From Streptantibioticus cattleyicolor NRRL 8057 = DSM 46488 (lineage in GTDB: Bacteria; Actinomycetota; Actinomycetes; Streptomycetales; Streptomycetaceae), in contig NC_017586.1 of assembly GCF_000240165.1 (NCBI RefSeq), positions 1,426,001 to 1,490,000 on the forward strand: 64,000 nucleotides of DNA, written 5' to 3'. A program made the position numbers and the translations under genes. Positions 9,274 through 17,294 of this stretch are shown in pieces. The notes beneath the pieces are model-generated. The model saw nothing but the letters and a program-made list of their open reading frames with translations. It did no database searches and was not told the DNA's origin. Position 1 is the stretch's first letter. Every line of letters begins with the position of its first letter.

Positions 9274-9942
9274 GTGACCAACGACCAGCAGGGCATCACC
9301 GCGGACCATTGGCGCCAGGCCAAGCTGATCTGGGACTACCACCAGATGCACCACGAGCTGCGGCCCGTCAACGTGGCGATCGGACTGGGCAGCCACGACC
9401 TCGGCGTCGCCGCCCACGCCGCCGAGCTGTATCACTCCGGGCTCTTCCCGACCCTGGTGTTCACCGGCGGCAACAGCCCCACCACCGCCAATGTCTTCCC
9501 GCGCGGCGAGGCCGTCCACTTCCGCGAGCACGCCATCGACCTCTGCGTCCCCGCCGAGGCGATCCTGCTGGAACCGAACGCGGCCAACACCGGCCAGAAC
9601 ATCGACCTCTCCCGCGAGGTGCTCGCCGCCGCCGGCATCCGCCCCAAGACGGTGCTGCTGGTCTCCAAGCCCTATATGGAAAGGCGGTCGTTCGCGACCG
9701 CCCGCAAGCTGTGGCCCGACGTCGAGATCCTCTGCGCGTCGGAGCCGCTGGAATTTGACGACTACCTCAAGTCCATCGGCGACGAGAAGCTCGTCCTGGA
9801 CATGCTCGTCGGCGATCTCCAGCGGGTCATCGAGTATCCGAAGCTCGGATTCGCCATCGAACAGGAGGTCCCGGAGAACGTGCATGCCGCGTACGAATCC
9901 CTCGTCTGCGACGGCTTCACCAGCCGCCTCATCACCACCTGA
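9274..9942 (+). CDS. YdcF/SanA-like DUF218 protein
   Basis: This 222-residue protein has the DUF218 (ElyC/SanA/YdcF) fold markers: NVAIGLGSHDLGVAAHAAEL near the start, then PTLVFTGGNS, the motif LEPNAANTGQNI and KTVLLVSKPYMERRS. There is no signal peptide or transmembrane helix, so it is the cytoplasmic YdcF type rather than the membrane-bound ElyC/SanA type. Members bind nucleotide or S-adenosylmethionine-like ligands, but their reaction is not settled. The GTG at 9274 follows AGGGAG; a GTG at 9256 is possible but lacks such a site. It stands alone beside decayed genes. Confidence 0.82.
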   Translation: MTNDQQGITADHWRQAKLIWDYHQMHHELRPVNVAIGLGSHDLGVAAHAAELYHSGLFPTLVFTGGNSPTTANVFPRGEAVHFREHAIDLCVPAEAILLEPNAANTGQNIDLSREVLAAAGIRPKTVLLVSKPYMERRSFATARKLWPDVEILCASEPLEFDDYLKSIGDEKLVLDMLVGDLQRVIEYPKLGFAIEQEVPENVHAAYESLVCDGFTSRLITT

Positions 9943-10239
9943 CCTGCCCACCCGGCGGGCGGCCCGCCCTCATCCGGGACGCCCTCCCCCAGGCCCTGCA
10001 TCCGGTGCTGGACGCCTTCACCACCGGACGGACCGCGACGGTCGCCGAGACGCCCACCCGCGTCTTGCTGGACCTTCTCGGTCGACAGGGCCAAGTCCTC
10101 ACTCACCAGCAACCGTCCGCCCGCCCGGCCGGGCCGCTCCATCCGGCTCGCCGCCCTGGTCACCGCGACCGGCGCCCGCGCGTATCCGTGCGGGACCGCT
10201 GGCACGGGCCGGCAGGGGCCCGGAGCCGCGGCACCGGGC
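9943..10239. other. Intergenic region after the YdcF-like gene
   Basis: One plus-strand frame reads LIRDALPQALHPVLDAFTTG from about 9975, which could be the trace of a helical protein, but it has no start and does not match anything I know. Nothing else was recognised. Confidence 0.3.
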
Positions 10240-11022
10240 TCAGAGGGTCTTCACCGTCCCCCCGTCGATCACATAGTCCGCTCCCGTGATGTTGCCGGCG
10301 ACGTCGGAGAGGAGGAAGGCGATGAGGGCGGCGACTTCGCGGGGTTCGGTGATGCGGCCGGTGGTGATGTCGAAGGCGGCGGGGAGGTGGTGGAGGAAGG
10401 TGGAGTGGTCGGTGTTGGCGGCGGCGGCGACCTTGCCGCCGAAGCCGTCGGGGTCTTCCCAGATGGAGGTGCGGACGACACCGGGGGAGACGGTGTTGAC
10501 GCGGACGCCGTGGGGGCCGAATTCCTCGGCGAGGGATTTGCCGAGGGCGGCGAGGGCGGCCTTGGCGGCGCTGTAGGCGACCGGACCGGCGGCGGGGAGG
10601 CGGGAGTTGATGGAGGAGACGTTGACGATCGATCCGCGGCGCTCGACGAGGCTGGGGAGGGCGGCGCGGGTGGTGCGGACCGCGCTGAGGAGGTTGAGGC
10701 CGAGGACGCGGGTCCACTGGGTGTCGTCGGTGTCGAGGAAGCCGACGGGCTCGACGTCGTCCCCGCCGCCGACGTTGTTCACCAGCAGGTCGATGCCGCC
10801 GAGTTCGGCGAGGGCGGCCTCCATGAGGGTGGCGACGCCGTCGGCGGTGCTCAGGTCGGCCGGGACGGCGTGGGCGCCGGTGGCCTTCAGTTCGGGGGTG
10901 ATGGTGCGGGCGGCGCCGACGACGCGGACGCCCTCGTCGGTCAGGGTCCGTACGGTGGCCAGGCCGATGCCCCGGCTGGCGCCGGTGACGACGGCGGTCT
11001 TGGCGGTGAGGTCGAGGCGCAT
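10240..11022 (-). CDS. Short-chain dehydrogenase/reductase
   Basis: This 260-residue cytoplasmic NAD(P)-dependent oxidoreductase shows the classical SDR pattern: TGASRGIG near residue 13, the NNVGG motif near residue 87, a catalytic serine in SIVNVSSINS, and YSAAK. It ends with SDVAGNITGADYVIDGGTVK, the usual C-terminal signature of the FabG/glucose-dehydrogenase type. The ATG at 11022 is preceded by GGAG. It lies downstream of the TetR gene in the same direction, separated by a terminator, and carries its own palindrome in front. The substrate is unknown. Confidence 0.9.
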   Translation of the reverse strand: MRLDLTAKTAVVTGASRGIGLATVRTLTDEGVRVVGAARTITPELKATGAHAVPADLSTADGVATLMEAALAELGGIDLLVNNVGGGDDVEPVGFLDTDDTQWTRVLGLNLLSAVRTTRAALPSLVERRGSIVNVSSINSRLPAAGPVAYSAAKAALAALGKSLAEEFGPHGVRVNTVSPGVVRTSIWEDPDGFGGKVAAAANTDHSTFLHHLPAAFDITTGRITEPREVAALIAFLLSDVAGNITGADYVIDGGTVKTL

Positions 11023-11029
11023 GACGCTC

Positions 11030-11043
11030 CAGTTCTTGAACTG
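11030..11043. promoter_or_regulatory. Palindrome before the SDR gene, candidate TetR operator
   Basis: CAGTTC and GAACTG flank a TT centre at 11030-11043, just before the SDR ribosome-binding site. On the minus strand it contains TCAAGAAC, a core shared with the palindrome before the TetR gene. A direct repeat of TGTGGGTA lies just beyond it (11042-11062). Confidence 0.45.
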
Positions 11044-11064
11044 TGGGTACAAAATGTGGGTATG

Positions 11065-11089
11065 AAAAGCCCCCGGCGCGGCGGGGGCT
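11065..11089 (-). terminator. Terminator of the TetR gene
   Basis: AGCCCCC and GGGGGCT flank an 8-base loop, and read on the minus strand the stem is followed by TTTTC. It lies 17 bases beyond the TetR stop and separates TetR transcription from the SDR gene. Confidence 0.7.
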
Positions 11090-11105
11090 CAAGGGGCTTC
11101 GCGGC

Positions 11106-11684
11106 TCACAGGGAGTCGAGCAGCGCGTCGATCGTCCGGGTGAGCCGGTCTGGCCCTTCGGCGACGCGGGCCATCAGCCGCAGGCCGACGACGGTGGTGA
11201 GCAGCAGGCTTCCCAGCGCGGCGGCGTCGCGCCCGGGGGCGATCTCACCGGAGCGCCGGCCTTCGTCGATCAGCGCGCTGAACGCGCCCTCGGTGCGGTC
11301 GAGCATGCGCCGGACGAGTTCGGTGGCCACCTCGTCGGTGCCGGCGAGTTCGGCGGCGGCGTTGACGGCCATGCAGCCCCGGCGGTGCGGGTCGGCGAGG
11401 TCGGCCTCCACCAGGTACGTCAGCACGTTGCGCAGGCGTTCCTTGACGGAGCCGGGCTCCTCGATCATGCCGACCAGCGCGGCGGCCTGGCTGTCGCGGT
11501 AGCGGCGCAGCGCCCGCTCGTACAGGCCGTGTTTGCTGCCGAACGTGTTGTAGAGGCTGCCCTTGCCGATGCCGAGCGCGTCCACCAGGTCCTGCGGGGT
11601 GGTCCCGGCGTATCCCTTGCGCCAGAACACCTCCATGGCCTGCTCGACGGCGTGGTCCGGATCGAACTGCTTGGGCCTTCCCAT
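11106..11684 (-). CDS. TetR/AcrR family repressor
   Basis: This 192-residue regulator opens with GRPKQFDPDHAVEQAMEVFW and has a TetR helix-turn-helix at residues about 25-50 (TTPQDLVDALGIGKGSLYNT). A ligand-binding helical domain follows, of the type called TetR_C (RGCMAVNAAAELAG). It probably represses itself through the palindrome at 11704-11725, and perhaps the SDR gene through a related site. The single cysteine in RRGCM is conserved in this subgroup in my recollection. The effector is unknown. Confidence 0.9.
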   Translation of the reverse strand: MGRPKQFDPDHAVEQAMEVFWRKGYAGTTPQDLVDALGIGKGSLYNTFGSKHGLYERALRRYRDSQAAALVGMIEEPGSVKERLRNVLTYLVEADLADPHRRGCMAVNAAAELAGTDEVATELVRRMLDRTEGAFSALIDEGRRSGEIAPGRDAAALGSLLLTTVVGLRLMARVAEGPDRLTRTIDALLDSL

Positions 11685-11703
11685 GTGCGGAACGCTACCA
11701 CGG

Positions 11704-11725
11704 TTCTTGACCTTGGAGTCAAGAA
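11704..11725 (-). promoter_or_regulatory. TetR promoter/operator
   Basis: TTCTTGAC (11704-11711) and GTCAAGAA (11718-11725) are perfect inverted arms around a 6-base centre. On the minus strand TTGACT at 11722-11717 can serve as -35 with TAGCGT 19 bases further as -10, so a bound repressor would cover the promoter. It lies 20-41 bases before the TetR start. Confidence 0.6.
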
Positions 11726-11999
11726 ACCGGGGCCGATCATCGAGCGAGCCCGCCGACCACGCCCCAACGCACGGTCGGCGGGCCCGCGTTCAGGGTCCGG
11801 CCGGATCGGCCGGAGGAGGCGGAACCGGGCGGGATTCCCGCTCCGACACCGGAAAAGCCGCTTAGATGGCGTAACACCCGCTTAGGTGACGGAATTCCCG
11901 CCCCGGCCCCGCCCCGAACCGGCCCCCGTTCCGGGTCCCGTCCGCCGACCACCCACCCCATGAACCCCTCCCCCCACCCCCGCCCGCCATCATGGGCGG
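11726..11999. other. Intergenic region between TetR and the rhomboid-like gene
   Basis: The stretch separates two divergent genes. It contains two loosely repeated CCGCTTAG words near 11858 and 11879, but no gene or convincing regulatory element beyond the TetR operator. The downstream gene has only a weak ribosome-binding site (GGGCGG). Confidence 0.3.
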
Positions 12000-12599
12000 A
12001 TGACCGGATCCGGACGACGTGTGCCGTGGGCCGCGCCGGCGTACTCGGGGGCGGTGGCGTTGAGCGGGTACGCGACGGCGCGGCTGGCCCCGGAGCGGCG
12101 GGAGCGTGTGCTGCGCGCCCATTCGACCAACGTGGACAACCTGCGCGCCGGGCGCTGGTACACCCTGGTGACCAGCGCGTTCTTCGTGGAGGAGCCGCTG
12201 GGGCCGGGGTTCGGCGCGGTGTTGCCGCTGGCGCTGGGGCGGGCGGAGGCGGCGTGGGGGGTGCGCCGGACGGCCGCGGTGTTCGCGCTGGGGCACGTCG
12301 GCGCGAGCCTCCTGGTGTACGCGGGGCTGCGGGCCGCCGGGGTGTCGGGGCGGACCGCGCGGGCGGTGGACGTCGGACCGTCCTACGGGTTCAACGCGGT
12401 GCTGGCCGCGCGGGCCGCCTCCGTACCCCACCCGGCGGCGCGGGCCGCCGCCACGGCGGGGCTGCTCGCGCTGGGCGTACGCCCGTTGCTGCGGCGCGGC
12501 AGGACGTTCACCGACGCCGGGCATCTGGCGGCGCTGGTACTGGGGGCCGGCGCGGCGACGCTGCGACGCCGTCACCGCTCCCATGGTCACGCTCAGTAG
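12000..12599 (+). CDS. Rhomboid-like integral membrane protein
   Basis: This 199-residue protein has about five hydrophobic segments. The stretch NLRAGRWYTLVTSAFFVEEP resembles the rhomboid L1 region entry, AVFALGHVGASLLVYAGL resembles a rhomboid transmembrane helix, and DVGPSYGFNAVLAARAA sits where the GxSG serine helix would be, with DAGHLAAL as a possible histidine helix. The expected GASG serine motif is replaced by PSYGF, so it may be an inactive rhomboid-like protein or a protease with a different local sequence. It stands alone upstream of the insertion-sequence relics. Confidence 0.65.
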   Translation: MTGSGRRVPWAAPAYSGAVALSGYATARLAPERRERVLRAHSTNVDNLRAGRWYTLVTSAFFVEEPLGPGFGAVLPLALGRAEAAWGVRRTAAVFALGHVGASLLVYAGLRAAGVSGRTARAVDVGPSYGFNAVLAARAASVPHPAARAAATAGLLALGVRPLLRRGRTFTDAGHLAALVLGAGAATLRRRHRSHGHAQ

Positions 12600-12613
12600 C
12601 ATCATGCCCTCAT

Positions 12614-12990
12614 TGAGCACTGTGCATCGTGAAGTCGCAGGTCACGGGGCTGGTGTGCGTGAGCCTCGGGAGGCTCGTGCTGGTCGCGGGCGGATGACTT
12701 CGGTGTAGATCATTGGTCAGCGGGTTATTTCGCGGTTCGTCAGGACCAGCAGGGCCCTGACCAGCGTGGTCGCCCACTTCGGGGCGGTGCGGACCTTGCC
12801 CAGGACGCTCCAGTTCTTCAGGTGGGCGAAGCCGTGCTCGACCGGAACCCGACCGTGGCCAGTGCCTTGTTGGACGGTTTCTGGCCGCGGGTCAGGGGCC
12901 GGTTCCGGGCCGCCTTGTAGTCGCAGATCACCGCCGGGTCGGTGTCAGGAGGACCGTCGTCGAGGCCGATGAACCCAAGGTCGGCTGAAG
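12614..12990 (-). mobile_element. Truncated relic of the IS5-like element (copy 1)
   Basis: The sequence is a diverged copy of 16303-16680, covering one terminal inverted repeat (TGAGCACTGTGCATCGTGAAG) and the 3' third of the transposase on the minus strand. Shared words include GTTCTTCAGGTGGGCGAAGC and GTTGGACGGTTTCTGGCC. Frameshifts and stops break the coding frame, and homology ends near 12990. It lies in the same orientation as the intact copy on the other side of the caspase cassette. Confidence 0.75.
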
Positions 12991-13260
12991 CCCTGGTCGA
13001 CCAGGGCCTGCTCCACGTTGTCGGTGTTGGCGGCGACCTTGTCCAGCAGCACGATGCCGACGGCGTTCTCGTAGGCCCACGCGGTCACCACGACCACCGC
13101 GATGTCCCGTTACCGCAGCGCAGGCGGGTCCGACGGTTTGGAGAGTGACTTGGTAGCCGAGTCGGTTGAGCCCAGGACAGCCTTTCAGCCCCGGATTGCC
13201 GTGGCGGGTCTTGCCGGTGGGCTGTTTGCCGGTCGGCGCGTCCATGATGCGGCCAGACAC
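12991..13260 (-). mobile_element. IS110-type transposase tail and unplaced transposon debris
   Basis: On the minus strand LNRLGYQVTLQTV (about 13120-13170) matches the C-terminal LNMLGYQVSLQSAEAV of the IS110 transposase at 56540-57775, so it is the stump of a related element. The adjoining 12991-13110 encodes a fragment (AYENAVGIVLLDKVAANTDN) that looks like further transposase-type debris but was not assigned. Confidence 0.5.
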
Positions 13261-13410
13261 TTCGCCGGTTGTCGCACATCAGCCATGTCACAACCGTCAC
13301 TTGGCCTCTGCGTAACTGATGAGTAGTGGGACTTCTTCCGGGGCAAGGGGCTAGTATCGGCGGCTCTAGAGATCGCCGGCGCGGGTACCCAGGGGGAGGG
13401 AAACAGCGGC

Positions 13411-13833
13411 GTGCAGGTGAAGATCGTTGTCCAGAGCGAAGATGGTGACCAGTCGCTGACTTCCCTCTATCGCTGGCTCGCGGAGGACCCCGAGGTGACC
13501 CGCGACGCGTCAATCCTCCTGGTGGCCACACCGCCCGGGGCCGGGGAGATGGGCGGGGCGTTCGAGGTCATCAACGCGGTTCTCACCCACGCGATCGCTC
13601 TCGGCGGACTTGTGGTGTCCTGCGCAGCCTGGCGCGCTTCGCGTACCCATGCCCCCGTGATACGCATCGAACGGGACGGGGTGACAGTCACGGTCGAGGA
13701 CGACTCGCCGGACACCGTACGCCGCGTCATCGACGCCCTCGGCGGCCCGGCCCTGCAGGCGGCGCAGGAAGATGATCCGGTGGCCGACGAGGTGCACGGT
13801 GCCGTCGACGGGCATGAGCCGGGGCCGCAGTAG
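13411..13833 (+). CDS. EACC1 (effector-associated constant component 1) protein
   Basis: This 140-residue protein has the EACC1 pattern: SLYRWLAEDPEV near residue 18, then ILLVATPPGAGEMGGAFEVI, a long hydrophobic helix (ALGGLVVSCAAW), and a final beta hairpin VIRIERDGVTVTVEDDSPDT. EACC1 was described computationally as the constant small partner of variable effectors, including caspase-like peptidases, in bacterial conflict systems. The GTG at 13411 follows GGGAGGG. The stop is 2 bases before the caspase ATG, so the two are surely co-translated. Whether it senses, tethers or restrains the caspase is not known. Confidence 0.85.
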   Translation: MQVKIVVQSEDGDQSLTSLYRWLAEDPEVTRDASILLVATPPGAGEMGGAFEVINAVLTHAIALGGLVVSCAAWRASRTHAPVIRIERDGVTVTVEDDSPDTVRRVIDALGGPALQAAQEDDPVADEVHGAVDGHEPGPQ

Positions 13834-13835
13834 CC

Positions 13836-16043
13836 ATGGCGGTGCTGCCGGATCCCGGCTCCTCGCAGGCACTGCTCATAGGGGTGCACACCTACGACGG
13901 GATGGAGGACCTGTCCGCCGTCGAGCGTAATCTGACCGGACTTCAGCAGACTTTGGCCGACCGGGAGGTGTGGGGCCTTCCGCCCACGCATTGCACGGTG
14001 CTGTCCCAACCATCCAGCGCACAGGCTGTACTGGACGCTCTCGGCCGTGTCGCCGCACGCGCCACTGACACCCTGGTCGTCTACTACGCCGGCCACGGGC
14101 TCACCGACCCTGTCACCGATGAGCTGTACCTGGGGTTACCCGGATCGGACCCGGAACGCACCTACAGTGCCCTGCCGTACGACTGGGTGCGCCGTGCCAT
14201 GCTGGACCCACGGGTACGGGCCCGGCGCAAGGTGATGATCCTGGACTGCTGCTACAGCGGCCGGGCCCTGGTGGGCGGCATGAGCACCGCCACCGAAGCC
14301 GCCTCGCAAGTCGCCGACCACGCGCTCATCGAGGGCACCTGTCTGCTCGTGGCCTCCTCGGCGACCCGCAAGGCCCTGTCTCCGCCGGGCGAGCGGTACA
14401 CCGCCTTCACCGGCGAGCTGATCACCCTCCTGGCCGAGGGCGTGAGGGGCGGTCCGCCTCTGCTCGACATGGACACCGTCTACCGCCAGCTGTACATCGC
14501 ACTGGCTGCCAGGGGCAGACCGCTGCCGCAGCAGCGCAACCTCAACACCGGCGGCCTGATCGCCCTCGCCCGCAACCGCGCCCACGTGTCCGCGCCGCAC
14601 GCATCACCGGCCGCCCGGCGGCCGCAGCCCACCGAAGAGCCGTCGTCCGCACAGCCAGAGCCCTCCACGAAGCCGCAGACCGCGCAACAGCAGACCACGG
14701 AGAAGCCGCCGCGCGCCCGGCCGGAACCCGCCGCCGCTCAGCCGCGCCCTGCGCAACCACAGGATCCTCGGCTGCAGCTGGTCCCACAGCAAGCGGCCCC
14801 GGACGCGGGGCAGGCGGCTCGCGCTACCTCGTCCCCGCCGAAGGCGCCGACGGAGGCTTCCCGGAGTTCTTCTCCTGCGACTGCCGGGGAGGCTGCCCGA
14901 GGCTCCGCCGTCGGCTCCACCCCACTCGTCGGCCTGGCCGCCGCACCGGTCCCCCGCCGCCAGGGCACGAACCAGCCGCCTCCCCCGAAGCCGAGGCATC
15001 GTTGGCTACGACGTCGCACCTTCATCCTCGGAGGTATGGCCCTGGCGGCGGGCGGAACCGCCGCAGCCGTCTACGCCCTTGAGGATCCGTCCGTACCGCC
15101 GCCGGCTTTCTCGCTCAACAGCCCTGTGTCATCCATCGGCTTCAGCCCAGATGGCCGCACGCTGGCCGCCGGGGGCCAGGACGCGACCGTACTGTTGTGG
15201 GACGTAGCCGCCCGCAAACAATCTGCCCTGCTTGTCGGCCCGAGCTCGTACAACGTCAACGCCCTGGCCTTCAGCCCTGACGGCAAGCAGCTGGCCACCG
15301 CGAATGACGACGGCACCATCCGGCTGTGGAATCTCGCGGAGCGCACCAGCACTGCTCTGAGCAACGATCGGTATACCGGCGCCATCATGTCGGTGTCGTT
15401 TACCCCGGATGCGAGAACCCTAGTGTCCAGCACCGCCCAGTCCAGCGGCACCTATATCCAAGTATGGAATATCGCCACCCGCGCCCTGGCTACCGTCCAG
15501 ACAACAGACTCCTCCAGCGATGGAAGTTCCTATTTTACTGCGTTGAGCCCCAACGGCAGGACAGTGGCCGGGCTCGGATTCGGTGACCAAAATGTCGTTG
15601 GCAAAGTTCGCCTGCTCGATCTAGCTTCGCATTCAGCGAGACCCGACAACTTCTTGGCCGATGTCGCACGGGGGACCTGCGTGGGCTTCGCCCCGGACGG
15701 CCGGATCATCGCCACCGGTACCGCCGAGACCAACACCATCCAACTGTGGAGCGTTGCCGCACTCGCGTCTGCCAGCAGCGACAGCGAGAGTTCGGCCCGG
15801 CCCGTCCGCATCCTGACAGGGCACCAACAGGCTGTGACATCCGTGGCATTCAGCCCGGACAGCAAGAGGCTGACAAGCGGCAGTAAGGACAAAACAGTCC
15901 GGGTTTGGGATGCAGCCACAGGAAACGTGTTGTCTAACTTCACGGGGAACAATGGAGCAGTCAACTCGGTGGCATTCGGCCACGACGGGAAGACTCTCGC
16001 CGCAGGCGGCCAGGACAAGGGCGTACGGCTATGGCAACTGTGA
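13836..16043 (+). CDS. EACC1-associated caspase with TM helix and seven WD40 repeats
   Basis: This 735-residue protein has three parts. Residues 10-250 form a caspase-like peptidase with the His of YYAGHG (His87) and the Cys of LDCCYSG (most likely Cys139), both intact. Residues about 250-390 are a Pro/Ala/Gln-rich linker. One transmembrane helix lies near 395-416 (FILGGMALAAGGTAAAVYAL). Residues 425-735 contain seven WD40 repeats, enough for one closed propeller. The basic residues before the helix suggest a cytoplasmic peptidase and an external propeller that may sense a target. Leu101 is encoded by TTA (14136-14138), implying bldA-dependent translation. Codon use is less GC-extreme than in the core genes. 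Confidence 0.9.
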   Translation: MAVLPDPGSSQALLIGVHTYDGMEDLSAVERNLTGLQQTLADREVWGLPPTHCTVLSQPSSAQAVLDALGRVAARATDTLVVYYAGHGLTDPVTDELYLGLPGSDPERTYSALPYDWVRRAMLDPRVRARRKVMILDCCYSGRALVGGMSTATEAASQVADHALIEGTCLLVASSATRKALSPPGERYTAFTGELITLLAEGVRGGPPLLDMDTVYRQLYIALAARGRPLPQQRNLNTGGLIALARNRAHVSAPHASPAARRPQPTEEPSSAQPEPSTKPQTAQQQTTEKPPRARPEPAAAQPRPAQPQDPRLQLVPQQAAPDAGQAARATSSPPKAPTEASRSSSPATAGEAARGSAVGSTPLVGLAAAPVPRRQGTNQPPPPKPRHRWLRRRTFILGGMALAAGGTAAAVYALEDPSVPPPAFSLNSPVSSIGFSPDGRTLAAGGQDATVLLWDVAARKQSALLVGPSSYNVNALAFSPDGKQLATANDDGTIRLWNLAERTSTALSNDRYTGAIMSVSFTPDARTLVSSTAQSSGTYIQVWNIATRALATVQTTDSSSDGSSYFTALSPNGRTVAGLGFGDQNVVGKVRLLDLASHSARPDNFLADVARGTCVGFAPDGRIIATGTAETNTIQLWSVAALASASSDSESSARPVRILTGHQQAVTSVAFSPDSKRLTSGSKDKTVRVWDAATGNVLSNFTGNNGAVNSVAFGHDGKTLAAGGQDKGVRLWQL

Positions 16044-16302
16044 ATAGCCACGAAACTGAGAACTTGCCGAAGACACATGCTGACGGAAGACTCAAGACTG
16101 CGAAGCTGTGACGGTGCGTTGGATCTTATGTGGGCTGGTGGTGTTGTGGTTGGAGCGAGAAGGACTTCTGGATTTCTGGGGCCCGTCTTTTCTTTTCTTG
16201 GATTGATTTGTATGAGTTTCGCGGTGCTGTGGGCTTCCGAGAAGCAGGGCTTGATCAAGTTCCTGGAGCGTCCGGGTCGCCTGTGACGCCCAGGATTCGG
16301 TG
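16044..16302. other. Lower-GC spacer between the caspase gene and the insertion sequence
   Basis: The stretch 16125-16240 is unusually T-rich for this genome. Reading frames of up to 74 codons exist on both strands, but none has a ribosome-binding site or a recognisable domain. It could hold the caspase terminator or be leftover mobile DNA. Confidence 0.35.
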
Positions 16303-16403
16303 TGAGCGGTGTGCAAGCTGAAGTTGCTTCACGGGGCTGGTGTGCGTGGGCATCGGGATGCTCGTGGTGGTCACTGGCAGGTGACTTTGGTGAAGGTCGT
16401 CGG

Positions 16404-17243
16404 TCATCGGGCGACTTCGCGGTTCGTGAGGACAAGCAAGGCCCGGATCAGGGCGGTCGCCCAGGCGGGGTCGGTGCGTACCTTGCCGAGGACGCGCCAG
16501 TTCTTGAGGTGGGCGAAGCCGTGCTCGACGGGTGCCCGGACGGCTGCCAGTGCCGTGTTGGACGGTTTCTGGCCTCGCGTCAGGGGTCGGTTCCGGGCGG
16601 CCTTGTAGCCGGTGATCACCGCCGGGTCGGCGTCGGGGCCGCCGTCGTCGAGGCCGACGAATCCCAGGTCGGCGATGGCTCCGAGTCCGACTTCCCGCAG
16701 TTTCTGGGTGAGCTTGTCGTGCCGGCAGGCGGTGATCTCCGAGGTGCGCCCGGGGCGGGCCGCCGAGACCCACAGCAGTCGGCCCCGGTCGTCGGTGAGG
16801 GCGATCACGAGCAGGCCGTGGCATTTATTCTTTCCGGAGTAGTTCCTCCGGTTCTCGGCCCCGGTGCGCCGCCGGGTACGTATCACCGAGCCGTCCAGCA
16901 GTACGATGCCGCCGCCCTTTCGGGCGATCTTCTTCAGGGCCCGGTCCAGGCGTGGGGCGCGGGCGGCGAGCAGGCCGACGACCTCCCGGACCCATCGGGT
17001 CACGGTGGTGCGGTGCACTCCGTTGCCGTCGGCCAGGTCGCCGGGCCGCTGGTCACAGCGCAGCACCGCCAGCACGATGGTGGCGATCTTCCCTGCGGGC
17101 AGGGCGCGCCACCGCGAGCCGATCTTCTTGAGGTGGCCGCGCAGCAGGTCGGCGAGCCAGTTCAGGGTGGCACGCGACAGCGGCAGGCGGGCGGTGTAGA
17201 CAAGGCCGTCAGGGCCCTCGACGGAACTGTTGTTTTTCGTCAC
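16404..17243 (-). CDS. IS5-family-like DDE transposase
   Basis: This 279-residue transposase has an N-terminal helix-turn-helix (VHRTTVTRWVREVVGLLAAR, about residues 77-96) and a DDE catalytic core: Asp117 in VLLDGSVIRT, Asp192 in IADLGFVGLDD, and Glu240 in APVEHGFAHLKNWRVLGKVR. The second Asp and the Glu are 48 residues apart. The Y/R-rich stretch RRNYSGKNKCHG is the usual substrate-strand motif of this group. It appears intact. The relic at 12614-12990 is a truncated relative. Confidence 0.9.
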   Translation of the reverse strand: MTKNNSSVEGPDGLVYTARLPLSRATLNWLADLLRGHLKKIGSRWRALPAGKIATIVLAVLRCDQRPGDLADGNGVHRTTVTRWVREVVGLLAARAPRLDRALKKIARKGGGIVLLDGSVIRTRRRTGAENRRNYSGKNKCHGLLVIALTDDRGRLLWVSAARPGRTSEITACRHDKLTQKLREVGLGAIADLGFVGLDDGGPDADPAVITGYKAARNRPLTRGQKPSNTALAAVRAPVEHGFAHLKNWRVLGKVRTDPAWATALIRALLVLTNREVAR

Positions 17244-17294
17244 ACAAACTCAACTGCCGTCGGCGGACCGTCAGTTACGGGCACCCCCGCGCGA

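Noticed and set aside
16077-16286. A 69-codon plus-strand frame with one hydrophobic stretch after the caspase gene
   Set aside because: There is no ribosome-binding site, another frame of equal length lies on the opposite strand, and codon use is not that of this genome.
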